Made by a program: the position numbers and the translations under genes. A DNA stretch of 64,000 nucleotides from M55B129 sp034189085. GTDB taxonomy: Bacteria > Bacillota > Dethiobacteria > DTU022. Shown piece by piece: positions 42,151-51,532 of the stretch. Location: positions 1-64,000 of the forward strand of contig JAXHVH010000004.1 of the NCBI GenBank assembly GCA_034189085.1, read 5' to 3'. A model generated the notes under the pieces. That model worked only from the letters and a program-made list of their open reading frames with translations. It ran no database searches and had not been told where the DNA came from. The stretch's first letter is position 1; each line of letters starts with the position of its first letter.

Positions 42151-43954
42151 TCCCAATGTGGGGAAAAGCGTTGTATTCTCTCAGCTCACCGGATCGAAGG
42201 TGATGATATCCAATTATTCTGGGACAACCGTCGAATTCACCGGGGGACAACTAACGATCGGTGAAGATTCTTATGCAGTGATGGATGCCCCTGGCACTTA
42301 CAGCCTCACGCCTTCTTCAAAAGTAGAAGAAGTGGCAGCAGACATGGTAGATCAGGCTGATGTGGTAATCAATGTTGTTGATGCGACCAATCTTGAGCGT
42401 AATCTGCTCCTTACATCAGAAGTGCTGGAACGTGATGTCCCGGTTATCATTGCTTTAAATATGATCGATGAGGCGGGGCACAAGGGTGTTAAAATTGACG
42501 TGGAAAAACTTGAAGAGCTCCTTGGCGTTCCCGTTATACCTACAGTTGCGGTCAGCGGGGAGGGTTTGAAGAAACTGGTCGATGCTCTTCCGAAGGCAAT
42601 TAATCGAAAAAAAAAACCTCTTGAAGTTGCTGACCGCTGGGCTTATGTAGGCAGTGTGGTGGGCGAAGTACAAACCATTATTCACAGGCACCATACCTGG
42701 CTTGAATCGCTGCAGGATGACAGTCTGAGGCCATTGACCGGTATTCCCATAGTTGCGATTGTCCTCTATTTGGCTTTTCAGCTGGTGATCGGCGTGGGAG
42801 AAGTGATCGCCGCTTTTCTGGAAGAATACTTTTTCGGCGGTTTTTACGGCCTGCTGATGAACCGGCTGAGTGAATGGCTCGGAAGCGGTGGTTTTCTCCA
42901 CGACATATTAATCGGCAGGCTTTTTGATGGTGCTATACAATTTGAAGAGTCTCTGGGGGTTCTTACTACCGGGGTATTTGTTGAATTTGGTATTGTTTTA
43001 CCGTTTTTAACCGTTTTTTACCTGGTGCTCGGTTTTTTGGAAGATTCCGGTTATCTTCCCCGCCTGGCGGTGATGGCCGACCGGGTCATGCACCGGGTTG
43101 GTCTGCATGGTTATTCCATTATTCCCATGGTCCTGGGATTTGGTTGCAATGTCCCGGCTGTTCTGGCAGCACGCAACCTGGAAAGCCGGCGTGAAAGATT
43201 TATTGTTTGCACCCTTACGTCTGTAGCTGTACCCTGCATGGCCCAGCTGGCTATGATCGTAGGGTTGGTCGGAAGATTCGGTGGTGCCTACCTTGCTGTT
43301 GTTTTTGCCAGCCTGTTTTTTATCTGGATTGTGCTTGGCCTGATTATTGACCGTTTTATGCCCGGCTATACACCTTCCATGGTTGTTGAGATACCGCCGT
43401 ACCGTATCCCAAGCCTGCGGGCCCAGTTCAAAAAACTGGGCATGAGAGTAAAGGGACTGATTGTTCATGCTACACCCTATATACTCGGGGGGATCCTGCT
43501 GGTCAATATTCTATACACATCAGGTATCGTTGATTACCTGGGTATAATATTCAAACCGGTAATTCAGGGGGTCCTCGGGTTGCCCGGTGAAGCTGTTTCA
43601 ACCCTGTTGATCGGTTTTCTACGCAAGGATGTTGCTGTAGCCATGCTTGTCCCACTCGGGTTAAATGCCCGCCAGTTTGTGATCGGTGCGGTCGTTCTGG
43701 CTGCTTATTTCCCCTGTGCCGCTACTTTTGCTGTTCTGCTCAGGGAGCTGGGGCTGCGCGATATGTTCAAGTCGGCGATAATAATGGTACTTACCTCTTT
43801 TTCCGCTGGATTCATGCTCAATATGCTTCTTGATACAGTTGTCCCTGCACCTTACATGGCTGCCGGCCTGGTTGTAGCAGCGATAATCCTGGCCTTCGTT
43901 GTTGGCAGCACTTCGGATCGCCGTGAACTCGAGGATCTGGATAAAGCAGTCTGA
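42125..43954 (+). CDS. feoB: ferrous iron transporter FeoB
   Basis: About 610 aa. The N-terminal GTPase has G1 LVGNPNVGKSVVFSQL, the G2 region NYSGTTVEF, G3 DAPGTYSL and G4 ALNMIDEAG. The membrane part has the two Gate domains (GFLEDSGYLPRLAVMADRVM; GFLRKDVAVAML) and the MVLGFGCNVPAVLAARNLES motif carrying the conserved Cys. It imports Fe2+ under anaerobic conditions. GTG 42125 is chosen because GGTGGAGG lies 10 nt upstream and the G1 motif follows within ten residues; the longer frame would add 22 unrelated residues. It is somewhat shorter than E. coli FeoB. Confidence 0.95.
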   Translation: MKKIVLVGNPNVGKSVVFSQLTGSKVMISNYSGTTVEFTGGQLTIGEDSYAVMDAPGTYSLTPSSKVEEVAADMVDQADVVINVVDATNLERNLLLTSEVLERDVPVIIALNMIDEAGHKGVKIDVEKLEELLGVPVIPTVAVSGEGLKKLVDALPKAINRKKKPLEVADRWAYVGSVVGEVQTIIHRHHTWLESLQDDSLRPLTGIPIVAIVLYLAFQLVIGVGEVIAAFLEEYFFGGFYGLLMNRLSEWLGSGGFLHDILIGRLFDGAIQFEESLGVLTTGVFVEFGIVLPFLTVFYLVLGFLEDSGYLPRLAVMADRVMHRVGLHGYSIIPMVLGFGCNVPAVLAARNLESRRERFIVCTLTSVAVPCMAQLAMIVGLVGRFGGAYLAVVFASLFFIWIVLGLIIDRFMPGYTPSMVVEIPPYRIPSLRAQFKKLGMRVKGLIVHATPYILGGILLVNILYTSGIVDYLGIIFKPVIQGVLGLPGEAVSTLLIGFLRKDVAVAMLVPLGLNARQFVIGAVVLAAYFPCAATFAVLLRELGLRDMFKSAIIMVLTSFSAGFMLNMLLDTVVPAPYMAAGLVVAAIILAFVVGSTSDRRELEDLDKAV

Positions 43955-43969
43955 TTGACGAATAGATGT

Positions 43970-45217
43970 TTAAGAAAACCGGGTGGCGCCGGCAAGGCGC
44001 CGGCGAAGCCTCCCTGAGCGGTGTTCCAGAGCGGGAATACTTAGTTCACTGGATCCCGGGGAGGCAGATGGGTATTTTTTCAAAAGGCCAATCGCTTCTT
44101 CGGTGAGTGAGAGAGCAGCACTGTAATCTCGCTGCCGGTGTTCGAAATACTTGGCCAGCTCGACATGAAACGTCGGGTTGGCTGTTTTATTATCGATAGC
44201 CATCTGCCAGATAGAAACTGCTTTTTCCCATTGGCAGCGGCGTTTGTAGAAAAGAGCCAGTTCGATGGCTGCTTCTTCGGCGAGAGGCGGGGTCCCGTTT
44301 ACCGACGCTCTACGCAGGTAAGAAAGGCCTTCTTTAATTCGGCCGGCATTAATACAGAGTCGCCCCAGGGCCAGCTCTTCCGCAGGATGCTCAACCATCT
44401 CTCCAGTGGCCAGCAGGGAAACCCGTTTCAGAAGAGTGACCATTGACAGGATATCCAGGACATTATGATGAAAAACTTTACGCATTTTTTCGGTATTGCC
44501 GTGGCGGAGGTATTCGAAATAAACGGCGGGGATTTCTGATCCGGGAATATCGTCGAAACGTTTGATACCCAGTAGGGCTTCTTCCAGTGCTTTCAGGGAG
44601 CGGGAGGGAAGGCGCTTTTTCCAGAGAGAGCGGGCGCACTGCAGGAGATCAAGGTGCCTGGGTGGCACGGTATGTCTGAGACCGGCCAGGATCTGGCGGG
44701 TCTGGATCAGCGGGAGGTCAAAGATTTTACCGTTAAAAGTGATCATTGCCGGGAAACGTTCAGCTTCCGTGCTGAAGTGACTGAGAATGGCTCTTTCTTC
44801 GGCTGGCCTGCGCAGAAAATACTGGCGCAGTTTAAAAGAATTCCCTTCCAGCCAGCCCAGGCCGATCAGGAAGGCCCATGTCCCTGTTCCCCCGGATAAT
44901 CCGGTGGTTTCGATATCCAGGAATAGAGATTCCCGAGGGTTAAAATCAGCCAGGCTGTCGTCGTGAGCGGATAAGGCCAGGCCTGTTCCGCAGCAGGAAT
45001 CAATGCCGGACAGCCTGTTCCACCCGTGCTGATAAGTGAGCGGATAAAGCAGTTCCCGCATGTAACAACGGCCGAAAGCGGTTTCTTCTTCATGGCCTTC
45101 TTCCGGAAAGAGTCGATCTTTAAAGCCAGACTTCGGTTTTTCAGCATACTGACGCCCTGTTTGGATTTCCCCTGTGCGCCGCAAATCACTCAGTTTTGCC
45201 TTTAAATCCTGTTTCAT
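43970..45217 (-). CDS. mrfB: DnaQ-like exonuclease of the MrfB/YprB family
   Basis: 415 aa. A DEDD 3'-5' exonuclease domain spans about residues 90-260: LFLDIETTGLSGGTGTWAFL (first Asp-x-Glu), ITFNGKIFDLPLIQTR, HLDLLQCARSLWKKRL, and HHNVLDILSMVTLL (last Asp). The C-terminal ~130 residues are TPR-like helices. In Bacillus subtilis the MrfA helicase and MrfB nuclease repair mitomycin C damage independently of UvrABC. It overlaps mrfA by 4 nt, the same pairing. Confidence 0.9.
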   Translation of the reverse strand: MKQDLKAKLSDLRRTGEIQTGRQYAEKPKSGFKDRLFPEEGHEEETAFGRCYMRELLYPLTYQHGWNRLSGIDSCCGTGLALSAHDDSLADFNPRESLFLDIETTGLSGGTGTWAFLIGLGWLEGNSFKLRQYFLRRPAEERAILSHFSTEAERFPAMITFNGKIFDLPLIQTRQILAGLRHTVPPRHLDLLQCARSLWKKRLPSRSLKALEEALLGIKRFDDIPGSEIPAVYFEYLRHGNTEKMRKVFHHNVLDILSMVTLLKRVSLLATGEMVEHPAEELALGRLCINAGRIKEGLSYLRRASVNGTPPLAEEAAIELALFYKRRCQWEKAVSIWQMAIDNKTANPTFHVELAKYFEHRQRDYSAALSLTEEAIGLLKKYPSASPGSSELSIPALEHRSGRLRRRLAGATRFS

Positions 45218-47475
45218 TTCAGGATCACCTCGATCAGCTGCATAACAGTTTGTTTCCCGCCCTCGGAGCCCTGGTTAAGAGGCCCGATGCAGGACGGACA
45301 GCCGTCGGAGCACGGGCAGTCAACTATTACTCTGCGAGCTGCCTCGAAGATGTCGCGATAAATGCGGAAGATCTCCTGGCTGTAACCTACGCCGCCGGGG
45401 AAATTGTCGTAAAGATAGAGGGTCGGCAGTTCCGTGTGGGGTGCTTTTACCTGGCTTACCGCCCGCAGATCGCGAGGATCGCCCATCAGGAAGAGGGAAG
45501 CTACCTGTGGGACAAGATTGGCCAACCCGATCAGTCCGGACTGAATAGCGGCTGGAGACATTCCACCAAGAGCGGCCTGTTTGAAAGAGAGCCAGAAAGC
45601 TGTAGTGTGCATCTCTGTTTCCGGTAGATTCACAGGCCCGGCTCCCAGGTTCTCGTGGGTATTGAAACGTATTTTTTTAAACATCGAGACGAGAGCATTG
45701 ATACGTACTTCACCCCAGGCCCTGTTCACTTCTGCCCCTGCACTGGCACAGGCATCAAGGACCTTCAAATCGACAGCCAGATTGGCGTCGGTGAAGTAAT
45801 TAACTTCTACTTTTTTTACATACGCCTTTTTTTCGGCAAAATCGAGTTTTTCCACCTGGTACTGCCGGCCGCCGTGCATGTAAATTGCTTCTTCGTGTAC
45901 GAGCATAGGTGCACTGAAACGATCCACTTCGCCGATTACCTGCGGCTGCGGTCCGGTGATATCGATTATAACCACATTTTCCCTGGTGGCGCTGCGCAGG
46001 CTGATTTCTTCGGCGGGGTAAGTGTCTTCCATCCAGTGGTAGCGGCCGTCACTGTGGTAAAGAACGTCTTCCTCTTCCAGGAACTGCAGCACTCCTTCAA
46101 TTTCAGCCCTCCCGAAATGTTCGCCCTCCCTGAAGGGCAGTTCAAAGGCAGCGCACCGGACGTGGTTGGTAAGGATAATCAGGTTGTCGGGATCAGCCAG
46201 CGCTCTTTCCGGGCTTCGATCAAAGAAATAATCGGGATTGGAGACGATGTACTGGTTTAGCGGTTCACTGTTAGCTACCAGCATAGCCAGAGAAATGCCG
46301 CTGCGCCGTCCGGAACGGCCTGCCTGCTGCCAGGTGCTGGCGATACTGCCTGGATAACCGGTCATAATGCAGGCATCGAGGGCGCCGATGTCAATGCCCA
46401 GTTCAAGGGCATTGGTGCTAACAACTCCTTTAATCCTGCCACGGCGCAAACCTTCTTCAATGGCCCTTCTTTCTCGCGGCAGGTAACCACCGCGGTAACC
46501 GCGAATTGTGCTGTCCTCACCGGGTCTGATCTTGCGGTTTTGACGCAGGTATGTGAGCAGGACTTCTACTCCCAGACGGCTGCGGGTAAAAACAATTGTT
46601 TGGACACCTGCACTGATCAAATCGGCTGCCAGCTGGCGGACTTCCAGCAAGGCGCTACGTCTCAATCCCAGCTCTGGATTGATCAAGGGAGGGTTATAAA
46701 AAATGAAATGTTTTTCTGCCTGTGGGGCGCCGTTTTCGGCAATTACAGCAGGTTGTTCCTCGATTAGCAGTTCTGCCAGTTCGCCGGGATTGGCGATTGT
46801 CGCCGAGCAAAGGATGAAAACGGGGCTGGAACCGTAAAAAGCGCAGATTCTTTTGAGGCGGCGTATCACGTTGGCTACATGGCTGCCGAAGACTCCCCTG
46901 TACTGGTGCATTTCATCAATGACTATATACTTGAGGTTCTGAAAGAGCTGAATCCATTTGGTGTGATGGGGCAGGATGGCCGAATGGAGCATATCCGGAT
47001 TGGTGACAACAATGTGCCCGCTGCGGCGGATGCTCCGCCGCAATCCGGGTTCAGTGTCGCCGTCATAAGTATGGCAGTTCAGATCTGGCTCCAATTTTCC
47101 GGTAAGCTCCCTCAGTTCGGCAACCTGGTCCTGGGAGAGCGCTTTGGTTGGAAAAAGATAAAGAGCTCTGCTGGAAGGATCTTTAGTCAGGGCACTGACT
47201 ACGGGTAGGTTATAGCAGAGTGTTTTACCCGAGGCTGTGGGGGTAACTACTACTGTATGTTTGCCTCTTTCAATTGTTTCAATAGCTGCTGCCTGGTGGC
47301 TGTAAAGCTTTTCGATTCCCCGCTTTCTTAGCGCTTCGGCAAGCTGTGGTTCCAGCCGGGGCGGAAAATCGCGGTAAGTCCCTTCAGATGCACGAACTGT
47401 TTCCCAGCGGGTGACATTGCTTAAAAATGAAGGATCTTCTCTCCATTTTTGGAGTATTTCATTTATATCAGTCAT
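45214..47475 (-). CDS. mrfA: DEAD/DEAH-box helicase of the MrfA/YprA family
   Basis: A 753-aa superfamily 2 helicase: VVVTPTASGKTLCYNLPVVS (motif I), YIVIDEMHQYRGVFGSHVAN (motif II as DEMH), FILCSATIANPGELAEL (motif III), VVSTNALELGIDIGALDAC and WQQAGRSGRRSGISL (motifs V-VI). The C-terminal DUF1998 domain carries a four-Cys cluster (CPCSDGCPSCIG). This is the MrfA architecture. It is coupled to the exonuclease gene downstream. The DEMH in place of DEAH/DEVH is as found in related helicases. Confidence 0.93.
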   Translation of the reverse strand: MTDINEILQKWREDPSFLSNVTRWETVRASEGTYRDFPPRLEPQLAEALRKRGIEKLYSHQAAAIETIERGKHTVVVTPTASGKTLCYNLPVVSALTKDPSSRALYLFPTKALSQDQVAELRELTGKLEPDLNCHTYDGDTEPGLRRSIRRSGHIVVTNPDMLHSAILPHHTKWIQLFQNLKYIVIDEMHQYRGVFGSHVANVIRRLKRICAFYGSSPVFILCSATIANPGELAELLIEEQPAVIAENGAPQAEKHFIFYNPPLINPELGLRRSALLEVRQLAADLISAGVQTIVFTRSRLGVEVLLTYLRQNRKIRPGEDSTIRGYRGGYLPRERRAIEEGLRRGRIKGVVSTNALELGIDIGALDACIMTGYPGSIASTWQQAGRSGRRSGISLAMLVANSEPLNQYIVSNPDYFFDRSPERALADPDNLIILTNHVRCAAFELPFREGEHFGRAEIEGVLQFLEEEDVLYHSDGRYHWMEDTYPAEEISLRSATRENVVIIDITGPQPQVIGEVDRFSAPMLVHEEAIYMHGGRQYQVEKLDFAEKKAYVKKVEVNYFTDANLAVDLKVLDACASAGAEVNRAWGEVRINALVSMFKKIRFNTHENLGAGPVNLPETEMHTTAFWLSFKQAALGGMSPAAIQSGLIGLANLVPQVASLFLMGDPRDLRAVSQVKAPHTELPTLYLYDNFPGGVGYSQEIFRIYRDIFEAARRVIVDCPCSDGCPSCIGPLNQGSEGGKQTVMQLIEVILK

Positions 47476-47771
47476 CAGGATTCTCCCAACTTAAACATAA
47501 GTTTGTCTTAATCCGATTATTCGCCGTCCGGCCGGGATTTCCTGTTGTCAATTCTATGCCTGTTTCTGGTAAAAAGGAGGTCTCTGTATTTTTGAAAAGC
47601 CTGTCCCGGTAAAGGAAATAATCGGTCTTATGGCGAATATGGACACTGTCCGGTGAGGCTTTGACTGCTTTAGAGAAAAAGAAGAAAAGATGGTTGTTTG
47701 CAGGCGAATATTTCGGAATAACAGACAAGCTTTATTGGCGGAGTTGTCCAAAAACAGAGGAGGTAGTGGTT

Positions 47772-48809
47772 ATGCGAAAGGGATGTCCCTACGGCACTCA
47801 TCGGGTTATTGAACCCGCAGGCTTGCTGCCCCAGCCAGCCTGGAAAATCGACAATGACATGGAGATTTATGACAACGAAGTATTAATTGATGTGGAAGTG
47901 TTGAATATTGACTCAGCCAGCTTTACCCAGATTGAAAAGGAGGCAGGCGGTGAGGAAGAGAAAGTTAAAGAGATAATAACTGGCATAGTAAAGGAACGTG
48001 GGAAACATCATAACCCGGTAACCGGTTCGGGGGGGATGCTCATCGGGCGAGTGGAAAAGATTGGCCCAGCCTGGAAAGGGAAGGTTCCCCTGCAGGAGGG
48101 AGACAGGCTGGCTACCCTGGTTTCCCTTTCGCTTACTCCTCTGCGTATTGATGGAATTAAAAAGATTCACAAGGATATTGACCAGGTGGAAATTGACGGC
48201 AAAGCAATTCTCTTTGAAAGCGGCATTTTTGCCGTCCTGCCTGAAGATCTGCCGGAAACCCTTTCCCTGGCGGTTCTGGACGTGGCCGGTGCAGCTGCCC
48301 AGACAGCTAAACTGGTTCGGCCAGGTGACAGGGTAGTGGTGATCGGAGCCGGTGGAAAGTCTGGATTGCTCTGTTTGCATGAGGCCAGGAAAAGAGCGGG
48401 TATTACAGGGAAGGTAATCGGGATTGCACCGAGAGAAAAAAGTAAAAAACGGGCTGAATCAACCGGCTACTGTGATGTGGTGCTCATGGCTGATGCTTCT
48501 AATGCACTGGATGTGATGAACCAGGTCAAAGAAGTGACCGGTGGGGACATGGCCGACGTAACTATAAACTGTGTAAATATACCGAATACGGAACTTTCTT
48601 CTATCCTGGCCACACGCGACTGTGGAACGGTTTATTTCTTCAGCATGGCTACCAGTTTCACCGCCGCTGCCCTGGGAGCCGAAGGGGTGGGCAAAGATGT
48701 AACTATGATTATTGGCAACGGTTATACGCGAGATCATGCGGCGATTTCTCTCAATATCATGAGAGAAAGCCCCGTCCTGCGGAATATATTCGAAGAACTA
48801 TATACCTGA
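47772..48809 (+). CDS. kdd: L-erythro-3,5-diaminohexanoate dehydrogenase
   Basis: 345 aa. In clostridial lysine fermentation, Kdd oxidatively deaminates 3,5-diaminohexanoate to 3-keto-5-aminohexanoate with NAD. The sequence shows the family start (GCPYGTHRVIEPAGLLPQPA), a Rossmann glycine motif in VVVIGAGGKSGLLCLHEARK, and a characteristic end (GYTRDHAAISLNIMRESPVL). ATG 47772 has GAGGAGG 9-10 nt upstream; the frame stays open for 37 codons before it, with no family-like sequence. First gene of a four-gene operon: kdd, aminotransferase, kal, kce. Confidence 0.92.
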   Translation: MRKGCPYGTHRVIEPAGLLPQPAWKIDNDMEIYDNEVLIDVEVLNIDSASFTQIEKEAGGEEEKVKEIITGIVKERGKHHNPVTGSGGMLIGRVEKIGPAWKGKVPLQEGDRLATLVSLSLTPLRIDGIKKIHKDIDQVEIDGKAILFESGIFAVLPEDLPETLSLAVLDVAGAAAQTAKLVRPGDRVVVIGAGGKSGLLCLHEARKRAGITGKVIGIAPREKSKKRAESTGYCDVVLMADASNALDVMNQVKEVTGGDMADVTINCVNIPNTELSSILATRDCGTVYFFSMATSFTAAALGAEGVGKDVTMIIGNGYTRDHAAISLNIMRESPVLRNIFEELYT

Positions 48810-48834
48810 GCAACAGGGAAAGGATGATTTTAAG

Positions 48835-50085
48835 TTGGATCGTAAACCGAAATTAAACCTGGAAAAATCACTGGCTATGTTTGAAGAAGCACAGCGTATC
48901 TCACCCGGTGGGGTAATGGGTATCAGACGTCCCTATAATTTTGTGGAAGGAGAATACCCCATCTTTCTGACTCACGGCTATGGCGGTCACATTGTCGATG
49001 TGGACGGCAATGACTACATTGATATGCTTTGTGCCTACGGTCCGATTATCCTCGGCTATAACGAACCGGAGATAAACCGGGCGGTTAAGGAACAGATGGA
49101 TAAGGGGTTCTGTTTTTCGCTGGTTCAACCGGTGCAGAATGAATTGATCAAGCGACTGATCAGAATCGTTCCTTCAGCAGAAATGGCCCTGCTGGTGAAA
49201 ACCGGCTCGGATGCTACGGGGGTGGCAGTTCGTGTTGCCCGCGGTTATACCGGGAAAGATAAAATTTTACGCTGTGGTTATCATGGCTGGCATGACTGGT
49301 GTGTCGAGGTGGCTGGAGGAGTGCCGAAAGAAATCCAGGATTTGACCCTGGAATTTCCCTACGGTGATCTCGATGCTCTCGAAAAAATGTTGCAGGAAAA
49401 CAAAGGTGAGGTAGCCGGAATCATCATCACTCCCGTGGGACACCCCCTGGCCAAGCCAATTATTGCTCCTCCAGAGGGCTATCTGGCCGGTGTCAGAAAG
49501 CTGGCCGATCAATATGACTGTGTCCTGATCTTCGATGAAATTCGTACCGGTTTCCGAGTAGCCATGGGCGGAGCCCAGGAACGCTACGGCGTAATTCCCG
49601 ATCTAACAGCTATCGGTAAGGCAATGGCCAACGGTTACTCAATCAGCGCCTGTGTGGGCAAGGTGGAAATTATGAAAACAGCCGAAAAGAAAGTTTTCAT
49701 TAGTTCAACCTTTTTCCCCAACAGCCTGGAGATGGTCGCAGCGATGAAGTGCCTGGATATATTGGAGCGGGAAAAGGTAATCGATGCCATATGGGAACGC
49801 GGCGAAGCATTTCTCGCTAACCTGAAGAAGATTGTTGACCAAAGTGGGGTCCCGGCCACGGTATCCGGCATTCCGCCAATGCCTTTTCTCACCTTCGATA
49901 AAGTCGATAATATTTACCAGGAAAGAAGGACCCGTTTTTATACTGAAACTATCAGGCGAGGCCTCTTTATCCAACCTTACCATCACTGGTATATTGCCTA
50001 CCGTCACACTGCGGAAGATTTACAGTACGCCCTTGACACAATTGAGGAAGCGTTAGCAATAGTATCCGGGGAATATCCGGCCTGA
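48835..50085 (+). CDS. class III aminotransferase / glutamate-1-semialdehyde-aminomutase-like enzyme
   Basis: A 416-aa fold-type I PLP enzyme. Landmarks: ISPGGVMGIRRPYNF near the N-terminus (HemL-like), LLVKTGSDATGVAVRVARGY, CGYHGWHDWC, VLIFDEIRTGFRVAMGG, and AIGKAMANGYSISACVGK with the PLP Lys. It resembles GSA aminomutase and relatives that use amino-acid-type substrates. No hem genes are near. Its place between kdd and kal suggests it works on a lysine-pathway intermediate: transamination, or a PMP-type 1,2 amino shift. TTG start with AAAGGA upstream. The reaction is inferred, not shown. Confidence 0.82.
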   Translation: MDRKPKLNLEKSLAMFEEAQRISPGGVMGIRRPYNFVEGEYPIFLTHGYGGHIVDVDGNDYIDMLCAYGPIILGYNEPEINRAVKEQMDKGFCFSLVQPVQNELIKRLIRIVPSAEMALLVKTGSDATGVAVRVARGYTGKDKILRCGYHGWHDWCVEVAGGVPKEIQDLTLEFPYGDLDALEKMLQENKGEVAGIIITPVGHPLAKPIIAPPEGYLAGVRKLADQYDCVLIFDEIRTGFRVAMGGAQERYGVIPDLTAIGKAMANGYSISACVGKVEIMKTAEKKVFISSTFFPNSLEMVAAMKCLDILEREKVIDAIWERGEAFLANLKKIVDQSGVPATVSGIPPMPFLTFDKVDNIYQERRTRFYTETIRRGLFIQPYHHWYIAYRHTAEDLQYALDTIEEALAIVSGEYPA

Positions 50086-50147
50086 TGGGCGATTAATAAT
50101 CGTCTAAAAAGGCTGTAAGAAAAATCTTCCGCTAAGGAGATGGGAAA

Positions 50148-50564
50148 ATGACCGAACCGAAAAAGCTGATGCTGCGCGTCCGCATAAGTGCCCATGATGT
50201 ACACTATGGCGGCGGCCTCGTTGATGGAGCCCTGGTTATAAAGCTATTCGGCGATGTGGCGACAGAGCTGCTTATTCGTCATGACGGTGATGAAGGGCTG
50301 TTTGCCGCTTATGACATGATTGAATTCAAAGCCCAGCTCTGTGCCGGTGATTTCCTTGAAATCTGGGGATGGATCGATCGTGTAGGCAGAACTTCGCGGC
50401 ACATGCAGTTTGAAGCTTATAAAGTTATTACCAATGCTGAAATGGATGACTGCCCGTCTGCCTGTAATATGCTTCCCGATCCTCTCCTGGTTGCCCGGGC
50501 CAGCGGGACCTGTGTGGTTCCCAGGCCCCTGCAGAGGGGACCGCAGGATCCTGATTTTGCGTGA
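50148..50564 (+). CDS. kal: 3-aminobutyryl-CoA ammonia-lyase
   Basis: A 138-aa hot-dog fold enzyme that removes ammonia from L-3-aminobutyryl-CoA to give crotonyl-CoA. Recognisable family sequence: MLRVRISAHDVHYGGGLVDG, LFGDVATELLIRHDGDEGLF and GRTSRHMQFEAYKVI. Length is normal. It follows the aminotransferase and precedes kce by 18 nt in the same operon; it acts after Kce in the pathway. Confidence 0.9.
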   Translation: MTEPKKLMLRVRISAHDVHYGGGLVDGALVIKLFGDVATELLIRHDGDEGLFAAYDMIEFKAQLCAGDFLEIWGWIDRVGRTSRHMQFEAYKVITNAEMDDCPSACNMLPDPLLVARASGTCVVPRPLQRGPQDPDFA

Positions 50565-50582
50565 GAAAGGGGATGAGAGATC

Positions 50583-51392
50583 ATGGACAAGTTGATTATT
50601 ACAGCTGCTTTAACCGGAGCCGAGGTTACACGTGAGCATAATCAAAATCTGCCCATCACCCCGGAAGAAATAGCTGCAGAAGCATATCGTTGCTGTCAGG
50701 CCGGTGCTTCACTAATTCACCTGCACGTGCGTAATGAAGACGAAACACCGACCCAGTCAAGAGAAGTTTATCAGGAAACAATCTCTTTAATAAAAGAAAA
50801 GTGTGGCCTAATTGTTCAGGTTTCCACCGGCGGAGCGGTGGGAATGAGCGCTGAAGAGCGCCTGCAGCCGATCTATCTTAAACCGGAAATGGCCACCCTT
50901 TCCACCGGGTCTGTCAACTTTGGTGACGATGTTTTTATCAATCCTCCCGCTTACCTGGAAAAGTTTGCCCGGGTGATGCAGGAGCACAATGTTAAACCGG
51001 AGATTGAAGTGTTTGAGGTTGGGATGATCAGCAATGCCTTGCAGCTGGCTAAAAAAGGGCTGCTTTCCGAGCCACTCCATTTTGATTTCGTGATGGGCGT
51101 GCCTGGTGGTATTCCCGCTTCGCTCAAAAATTTGCTTCACCTTGTGGAAAGTATTCCATCAGGGAGCACCTGGACTGTAGCCGGTATGGGGCGGCATGAA
51201 CTGCCGCTGGGTACTGCGGCTATCATCCTTGGCGGTCATGTTAGGGTCGGTTTTGAGGACAATGTTTTTTATGAAAAAGGAGTTCTAGCTGAAAGCAATG
51301 CCCAGCTGGTTGAGCGGATTGCCCGGGTAGCCGCTATTCACAGCCGCCCTGTTGCTGAGCCTGATGAAGCGAGGCTAATTTTAGGTTTGTAG
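50583..51392 (+). CDS. kce: 3-keto-5-aminohexanoate cleavage enzyme
   Basis: 269 aa, BKACE (DUF849) family TIM barrel with zinc. It converts 3-keto-5-aminohexanoate and acetyl-CoA to acetoacetate and 3-aminobutyryl-CoA. Motifs: AALTGAEVTREHNQNLPITP, ASLIHLHVRNEDETPTQ (His-x-His zinc ligands), EVFEVGMISNALQLAKKGLL, WTVAGMGRHELPLGTAAIIL and GHVRVGFEDN. BKACE members differ in substrate; the neighbours kdd and kal fix this one with good confidence. A hairpin follows the gene. Confidence 0.92.
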   Translation: MDKLIITAALTGAEVTREHNQNLPITPEEIAAEAYRCCQAGASLIHLHVRNEDETPTQSREVYQETISLIKEKCGLIVQVSTGGAVGMSAEERLQPIYLKPEMATLSTGSVNFGDDVFINPPAYLEKFARVMQEHNVKPEIEVFEVGMISNALQLAKKGLLSEPLHFDFVMGVPGGIPASLKNLLHLVESIPSGSTWTVAGMGRHELPLGTAAIILGGHVRVGFEDNVFYEKGVLAESNAQLVERIARVAAIHSRPVAEPDEARLILGL

Positions 51393-51484
51393 TGTGCCAG
51401 GGAGACGGAGCATTTGGCACGTTCATTCTGAGAAGATATAACACTTCGTCAGGAAGGCGAAAATCTGACACAGTGATTTTGCGA

Positions 51485-51518
51485 AAGCGTGCCCTGAGGA
51501 TTGATTTCCGGCACGCTT
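51485..51518. terminator. bidirectional hairpin between kce and the radical SAM gene
   Basis: A 9-bp stem AAGCGTGCC/GGCACGCTT with a 16-nt loop between two convergent genes. T runs are weak on both sides, so termination strength is uncertain. Confidence 0.5.
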
Positions 51519-51532
51519 ATTTCCTGAAAGAA

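Noticed and set aside
43975..44015. GC-rich repeat (GGCGCCGGC twice) at the end of mrfB as a terminator for feoB
   Set aside because: It encodes the C-terminal residues of MrfB and has no T run in either direction.
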